37,720 bases of DNA, from positions 1-37,720 of the forward strand of contig JANQEG010000083.1 in assembly GCA_028278505.1 (NCBI GenBank), read 5' to 3'. Under the pieces are notes generated by a model. It did not search any database. It was given only the letters and a program-made list of their open reading frames with translations, and had not been told where the DNA came from. Each line of letters starts with the position of its first letter. Position 1 is the first letter of the stretch. Below, piece by piece: positions 34,443 to 37,720 of this stretch. Position numbers and translations under genes: made by a program. This DNA is from Rhodobiaceae bacterium. Lineage in GTDB: Bacteria; Pseudomonadota; Alphaproteobacteria; Rhizobiales; JAKPQE01.

Positions 34443-34713
34443 AGAGCCTTTCATGGTTTGCTTGAACCATTCTGACGGAGCGATTTTGCGCCAAGGTCAA
34501 GCCGCGTCGCGCAGGCCATACCGGGCGTATGGTCAAGCGCCGCGGCGCCGGAATTGGCGCAAAAGCGCCCGTCCCTTCGGGTTTCCGATTGGCGGGCATC
34601 CGCCGTCGATCCGCTCTTGCCCGATGCCCCACATCGCGCGGCGAGCGTCTCACCGGCGGGCCGCCACGCCAATCGAGAAACAGAATTGATTCAACCAAGC
34701 CATGAAAGGCTCT
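34443..34713. repeat. Structured inverted-repeat element, copy B (full length)
   Basis: The ends are AGAGCCTTTCATGG and its complement CCATGAAAGGCTCT. The outer stem pairs at 24 of 27 positions, followed by TTCTG with a one-base bulge. Inside are the perfect stem TTTTGCGCCAA/TTGGCGCAAAA (34484-34494, 34554-34564), the apical hairpin CCATAC-CGGGC-GTATGG (34516-34532), a GCCCG/CGGGC stem, and the 24-nt core (34616-34639) identical to copy A at 172-195. Copy A has the same plan and size (266 versus 271 bases) with different stem sequences. No transposase and no flanking duplication are found. Confidence 0.75.
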
Positions 34714-34729
34714 TGGTCGCGGTTCCGGC

Positions 34730-35116
34730 TCAGGCAAAATAGCCGAAATAGGCCAGGATCAGCCCGAGCAGCACCATCCCGGCGCCGGGCGCGGCGAAAT
34801 AGCGTGTCCTTTCCAACATGCGGCCGCCAAGCTTCCGGACCAGGCCGAAAGAGGTGATGCGGGTAATGCCGGCGAGGATCGCCAGCCAGCCGAAGATGGT
34901 GATGATCACCGGCCAGTCGGCGACCCAGATATTGTGGGTGAGCACGATCGCCAGCCCGGCCGTGAGCGCGAGTATGCCGGAGAGGTAGATCAGTGCGGCG
35001 CTCTCCAGGAATTCGCGGCCCATCCTCTGCGTCTTCACCGGATCGATGAGGACGGAAAGACCCATGACGATGAAGCTCGGCCCGAGCAGCTTTGCCAGAA
35101 ATATCGAGGGTTCCAT
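34730..35116 (-). CDS. Small integral membrane protein of unknown function
   Basis: A 128-residue protein with about four hydrophobic segments: FLAKLLGPSFIVMGLSVLI, SAALIYLSGILALTAGLAIV, WPVIITIFGWLAILAGI and the C-terminal GMVLLGLILAYFGYFA. It has no catalytic motif that I recognise. ATG 35116 is chosen because AAGGA lies eight bases upstream and the protein then begins at the first hydrophobic segment; the frame is open for another 48 codons upstream without hydrophobic character. It lies between repeat copy B and a glycosyltransferase gene on the same strand. Confidence 0.75.
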   Translation of the reverse strand: MEPSIFLAKLLGPSFIVMGLSVLIDPVKTQRMGREFLESAALIYLSGILALTAGLAIVLTHNIWVADWPVIITIFGWLAILAGITRITSFGLVRKLGGRMLERTRYFAAPGAGMVLLGLILAYFGYFA

Positions 35117-35234
35117 GCGCGTTTTCCTTGTCACGGCATCGCCGCGCACGGCCGTATTCCCGGTCAGGACAACGGCAGCGGCCGCGCGGCGGCCGTTTAT
35201 TTTCAGATGGGGGTGCGGGCGGCGGATTTGAAGC

Positions 35235-36437
35235 TTATTTGCCACGCCCGAGCCGCGCATAAAGCTCGAGCGTTGCCGCCGTCATCGCCGCAATCGAATA
35301 GCGCGGCAGCACATGCGCCCGAGCCCGCTCGATCAGCGCCGCGCGAGCTTGCGGCGCCAGCCCGAGGGCTTCGCGGATGGCGGCGGCGAGCGCTTCTCCA
35401 TCGCCCGGCGGCACCCGCCAGCCGGTGCGTTCGGCATTAGCGACCTCCGGCGGCGCCAGTACCGTCTCGGGAAAAGCGCCGACATCGCTGACAATAACGG
35501 GACAACCGGCGGCCTCGGCCTCGACCGCGGCGAGCCCGAAGGTTTCGGGCACCAGCGACGGCACCACCGCGACATCGGCAAGGCGCAAGGCCGCCGGGAT
35601 ATCGTCGCAATGGCCGACAAGGCGGACACGGCTCTCAAGTCCGGCAGCGGCGATCTCGCGCTTGAGCTCGGCGGCATAGCCGCGCCGGGTCTGGTCGTCG
35701 CCGGCCAGAATGATGACAAGATCGTCGATATCGGCGAGGTCCCGCGCCGCCGCGATCGCCACAAGCTGGCCCTTGACCGGGGAGAGCCGCGCCGGCACCA
35801 GCACGACACGGGCTTCAGGCGCAATTCCCCAGGCCTCGCGCAGCTTATGTATGCGGGTGTCGTCGATCGCCGCCGGATCGAACCGTTTTTCGTCGATGCC
35901 GCCGGGGATGACGACGATCCGGTCCCGCGCTGCCGGAAAGCGTTCGCCGATCACGCTCGCCGTGAAGCGGGAATTGGCGATGACCGCGTCGCCCTTCGCC
36001 ATTACGGAATTGTAGAAGGCCTTCAGCCGGTTCTGCTGCTTGTAGGCGCCGTGAAAGCTGGTGACGAAGGGGGTTTTCGTGCGCCGTGCCGCTAAAAACG
36101 CCGACCACGCCGGCGCCCGGCTGTGGGCATGGATCACGTCGACGCCCTCGGCGGTGATGATCCGCGCCAGCCGCTTTCCATGGGCGAGAATCGTCACCGG
36201 ATTCTTGCTGGCCGCCTTCAGCGGTATCCAGATGCCGCCGCGCGCCTTCAGCTCGTCGACGAGCCGCCCGGCTTCGCCGGCAACCAGCGCCCGCCCGCCG
36301 GCCGCGGCGAGCGCGGCCGCAAGCTCGACCACGATCCGCTCGGCGCCGCCGGCGTCGAGACGCGGCACGACCTGCAGGACGGTCGGCGGGTCGCCCAAGT
36401 CTTTTTCGGCGCGCGAAAGTGTGGGATCAACGGTCAC
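35235..36437 (-). CDS. Glycosyltransferase, GT4 family (GT-B fold)
   Basis: A 400-residue cytoplasmic or membrane-associated retaining glycosyltransferase. The N-terminal half begins TVLQVVPRLDAGGAERIVVE, typical of GT4 enzymes of surface-polysaccharide synthesis. The C-terminal half has the nucleotide-sugar part, with the EX7E motif in PETFGLAAVEAEAAGCPVIV (about 320-340). I start at GTG 36437 because GGAGG stands seven bases upstream; the open frame continues upstream far into the opposite-strand hydrolase gene, which is not meaningful. The donor and acceptor sugars are unknown. It is divergent from the hydrolase gene, with a 54-base gap. Confidence 0.88.
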   Translation of the reverse strand: MTVDPTLSRAEKDLGDPPTVLQVVPRLDAGGAERIVVELAAALAAAGGRALVAGEAGRLVDELKARGGIWIPLKAASKNPVTILAHGKRLARIITAEGVDVIHAHSRAPAWSAFLAARRTKTPFVTSFHGAYKQQNRLKAFYNSVMAKGDAVIANSRFTASVIGERFPAARDRIVVIPGGIDEKRFDPAAIDDTRIHKLREAWGIAPEARVVLVPARLSPVKGQLVAIAAARDLADIDDLVIILAGDDQTRRGYAAELKREIAAAGLESRVRLVGHCDDIPAALRLADVAVVPSLVPETFGLAAVEAEAAGCPVIVSDVGAFPETVLAPPEVANAERTGWRVPPGDGEALAAAIREALGLAPQARAALIERARAHVLPRYSIAAMTAATLELYARLGRGK

Positions 36438-36491
36438 GATTTGCCCTCCGGCGCCACTGCCGGTCCTGCCGCAACAAACGGAGGCGACCCT

Positions 36492-37262
36492 ATGACGCGC
36501 GCGCTGCAACCGCAATTCCTCGATGTCGGCGCCGACGATGACCGGCGCCGCATCGCGGTCCTGCAGCAGAAGGGGACCGCGCCCGGCCTTTTTTGGATGG
36601 GCGGCTTCATGTCGGACATGACAGGCACCAAGGCCGAGGCCCTCAGCCGCTTCGCCGGTGAATGCGGCCGCGCCTTTACCCGCTTCGACTATTCCGGACA
36701 CGGAAGCTCCAGCGGCAGGTTCGCCGACGGCACCATCGGCCGCTGGCTTGAGGAATCGCGCGCCGTGTTCGATCGCCTCACGACCGGCGATCAGATCGTC
36801 ATCGGCTCGTCGATGGGCGGCTGGCTGGCGCTGCTTCTGACCGAGGCCCTCCGCGCTGCGGGCGAAAGCCGGATTCGCGGCCTGGTGCTGCTGGCGCCGG
36901 CGGTCGACATGACTGAATCGCTGATGTGGGCGAAATTCGACGACACGGCCCGCCGCGAAATCGAGCAAAACGGCTTCCTTGCCGAGCCGTCGGACTATGC
37001 GGACGAACCCTACATCATCACCAGGGCGCTGATCGAGGAAGGCCGCCGGCATCTGTTCGGCGACCGGCCGATCGCCACCGGCTGCCCGGTCCATATCCTC
37101 CAGGGCGTCGCCGACCCGGACGTGCCCTGGCAGCACGCCGTCGACCTGGTCAGCCGCCTGGCCGAGGACGATGTGGTGCTGACGCTGGTCAAGGACGGCG
37201 ACCACCGGCTGTCGAGCGAGGCGGATATCGCCCGCCTGCTCAAACTGGTGGCGGCGATGTGA
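36492..37262 (+). CDS. Alpha/beta-hydrolase (serine esterase/thioesterase-like)
   Basis: A 256-residue single-domain hydrolase. The nucleophile elbow GSSMGG gives Ser107, Asp208 lies in GVADPDVPW and His238 in KDGDHRLS, a complete triad. The oxyanion-hole region is WMGGFMSDMTG (about 35-45) and RFDYSGHGSSSG follows. The fold resembles small bacterial esterases related to ABHD10-type thioesterases; the substrate cannot be predicted. ATG 36492 has GGAGG about eight bases upstream; the frame is open further back, antisense to the glycosyltransferase gene, which I discount. Confidence 0.88.
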   Translation: MTRALQPQFLDVGADDDRRRIAVLQQKGTAPGLFWMGGFMSDMTGTKAEALSRFAGECGRAFTRFDYSGHGSSSGRFADGTIGRWLEESRAVFDRLTTGDQIVIGSSMGGWLALLLTEALRAAGESRIRGLVLLAPAVDMTESLMWAKFDDTARREIEQNGFLAEPSDYADEPYIITRALIEEGRRHLFGDRPIATGCPVHILQGVADPDVPWQHAVDLVSRLAEDDVVLTLVKDGDHRLSSEADIARLLKLVAAM

Positions 37263-37263
37263 C

Positions 37264-37535
37264 GGCAACGCACACACTACACGACACAGCAGCGTATTTC
37301 CGTCGTGCCGGGATTTTCCGGTTTTGGCATTTTGGGATGGATTCGATCCCCCCTCCGTCGTCATTGCCCGCTTCATGCGGGCAATCCAATGGCCTTTCGG
37401 CGCTCAGAAGCGCTTGAGTTCTTTCACCACTGCGTTGGCGAGCTGACGGGCCAATGGACCACCCGGACAAGCCGGGTGGAGACGAGGGAGAGGTCGCGGT
37501 GATGATGTTTGTGTCGTGTAGTGTAGGCAACGCAC
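37264..37535. mobile_element. Small non-autonomous element (MITE-like) with terminal inverted repeats and direct duplication
   Basis: ACACTACACGACACA (37274-37288) and TGTGTCGTGTAGTGT (37510-37524) are perfect 15-bp inverted ends. GGCAACGCAC stands immediately outside both ends (37264-37273 and 37526-37535), as expected for a target-site duplication of about nine or ten bases; one extra A lies at 37525. The roughly 250-base interior encodes no transposase and contains palindrome pair 3. It begins two bases after the hydrolase stop codon. Confidence 0.7.
37363..37479. repeat. Palindrome pair 3 with CCAATGG tags, inside the MITE-like element
   Basis: The left unit is ATTGCCCGC-TTCAT-GCGGGCAAT (37363-37385), followed by CCAATGG (37386-37392). 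The right unit is CCAATGG (37451-37457) followed by CCACCCGG-ACAAG-CCGGGTGG (37459-37479). The right unit is closely similar to that of pair 2. Confidence 0.7.
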
Positions 37536-37720
37536 TGCTCTCCCCGGCGGATTCCTCTGCGAAAAGCAAAATCAGATTGTTAGGGCCGACCGCACACCTA
37601 TTTGCCTGCCGCCAAGGCCAAAAATCATTGACCTCCGCCAGAGGCGGAGGTTTGTAACGCTTCGCTTGGACCACTAGAAGTGGTCTTGTTGGCGCTTAAT
37701 AGCTGGGCTTGAACAGGTCT
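37536..37720. repeat. Window-end region with two TCT/AGA-loop hairpins
   Basis: ACCTCCGCC-AGA-GGCGGAGGT (37631-37651) and GACCACT-AGA-AGTGGTC (37669-37685) are perfect stems with the same three-base loop. On the minus strand the first is followed a few bases on by ATTTTT, so it may also act as a terminator. No coding region is seen. The sequence continues beyond the window, so these could belong to the edge of a larger mobile or structured element. Confidence 0.45.

Noticed and set aside
35235-37376. A single 713-residue protein joining a novel N-terminal domain to the glycosyltransferase
   Set aside because: The N-terminal part is antisense to the alpha/beta-hydrolase gene and has no domain. 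GTG 36437 with GGAGG gives a normal-length glycosyltransferase.

Overview
The window is GC-rich, densely coded DNA from an alphaproteobacterium, most likely of the Hyphomicrobiales (Rhizobiales). The evidence is a gcrA cell-cycle regulator gene with clustered GANTC sites upstream, the argD-argF-hslO order, kdsB-pheA beside a membrane-anchored cytochrome c, and many intergenic palindromic repeats. I cannot name the genus.

Layout. 1-387: a structured inverted-repeat element and the 3' flank of pheA. 388-2009 (minus): kdsB-pheA. 2345-2893 (plus): cytochrome c with a clear terminator. 3090-12183 (plus): a peptide/opine-type ABC transporter operon of the Yej family, with two tandem binding proteins, two permeases and a double ATPase. 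A two-gene HTH-PIN module sits inside it, between the second permease and the ATPase. 12187-13185 (minus): a LysR regulator. 13265-21491 (minus): a complete quinohemoprotein amine dehydrogenase (QHNDH) operon, qhpG-A-D-C-B-F-E, with the AraC-type regulator qhpR divergent at 21655-22683. 22718-23224 (minus): gcrA. 23696-26750 (plus): argD-argF-hslO. 26756-31272 (minus): RND pump and adaptor. 31536-32714 (plus): argE-like deacetylase. 32715-33338: a gene-free stretch packed with repeats. 33339-34340 (minus): adenosine kinase-like gene. 34730-35116 (minus): small membrane protein. 35235-36437 (minus): glycosyltransferase. 36492-37262 (plus): alpha/beta hydrolase. 37263-37720: repeats, including a small element with terminal inverted repeats and a direct duplication.

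How the genes work together. The qhp genes make a periplasmic enzyme that oxidises primary amines. QhpA carries two c-type hemes, QhpB is a beta-propeller, and QhpC is the small gamma subunit holding the peptide-derived CTQ cofactor. QhpD (radical SAM), QhpG (flavoprotein), QhpE (subtilisin-like protease) and QhpF (ABC exporter) mature and export the gamma subunit. All eight cross-linking residues expected in QhpC are present. This system is already described; the gene order here is a local feature.

The least explained parts are non-coding. Repeat elements at 1-266, about 2116-2221 and 34443-34713 share a related left half. The two full-length copies also share an identical 24-nt core, yet their long outer and inner stems differ in sequence while remaining paired. 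A fourth copy at 23478-23537 is a core-less palindrome. Other points are the HTH-PIN pair coupled by ATGA overlaps inside the transporter operon, a possible attenuator leader for argD, a GANTC cluster upstream of gcrA, dyads between qhpG and qhpR, and paired palindromes with CCAATGG/CCATTGG tags. Functions are assigned by recognising motifs and gene order by eye; no database search was run.
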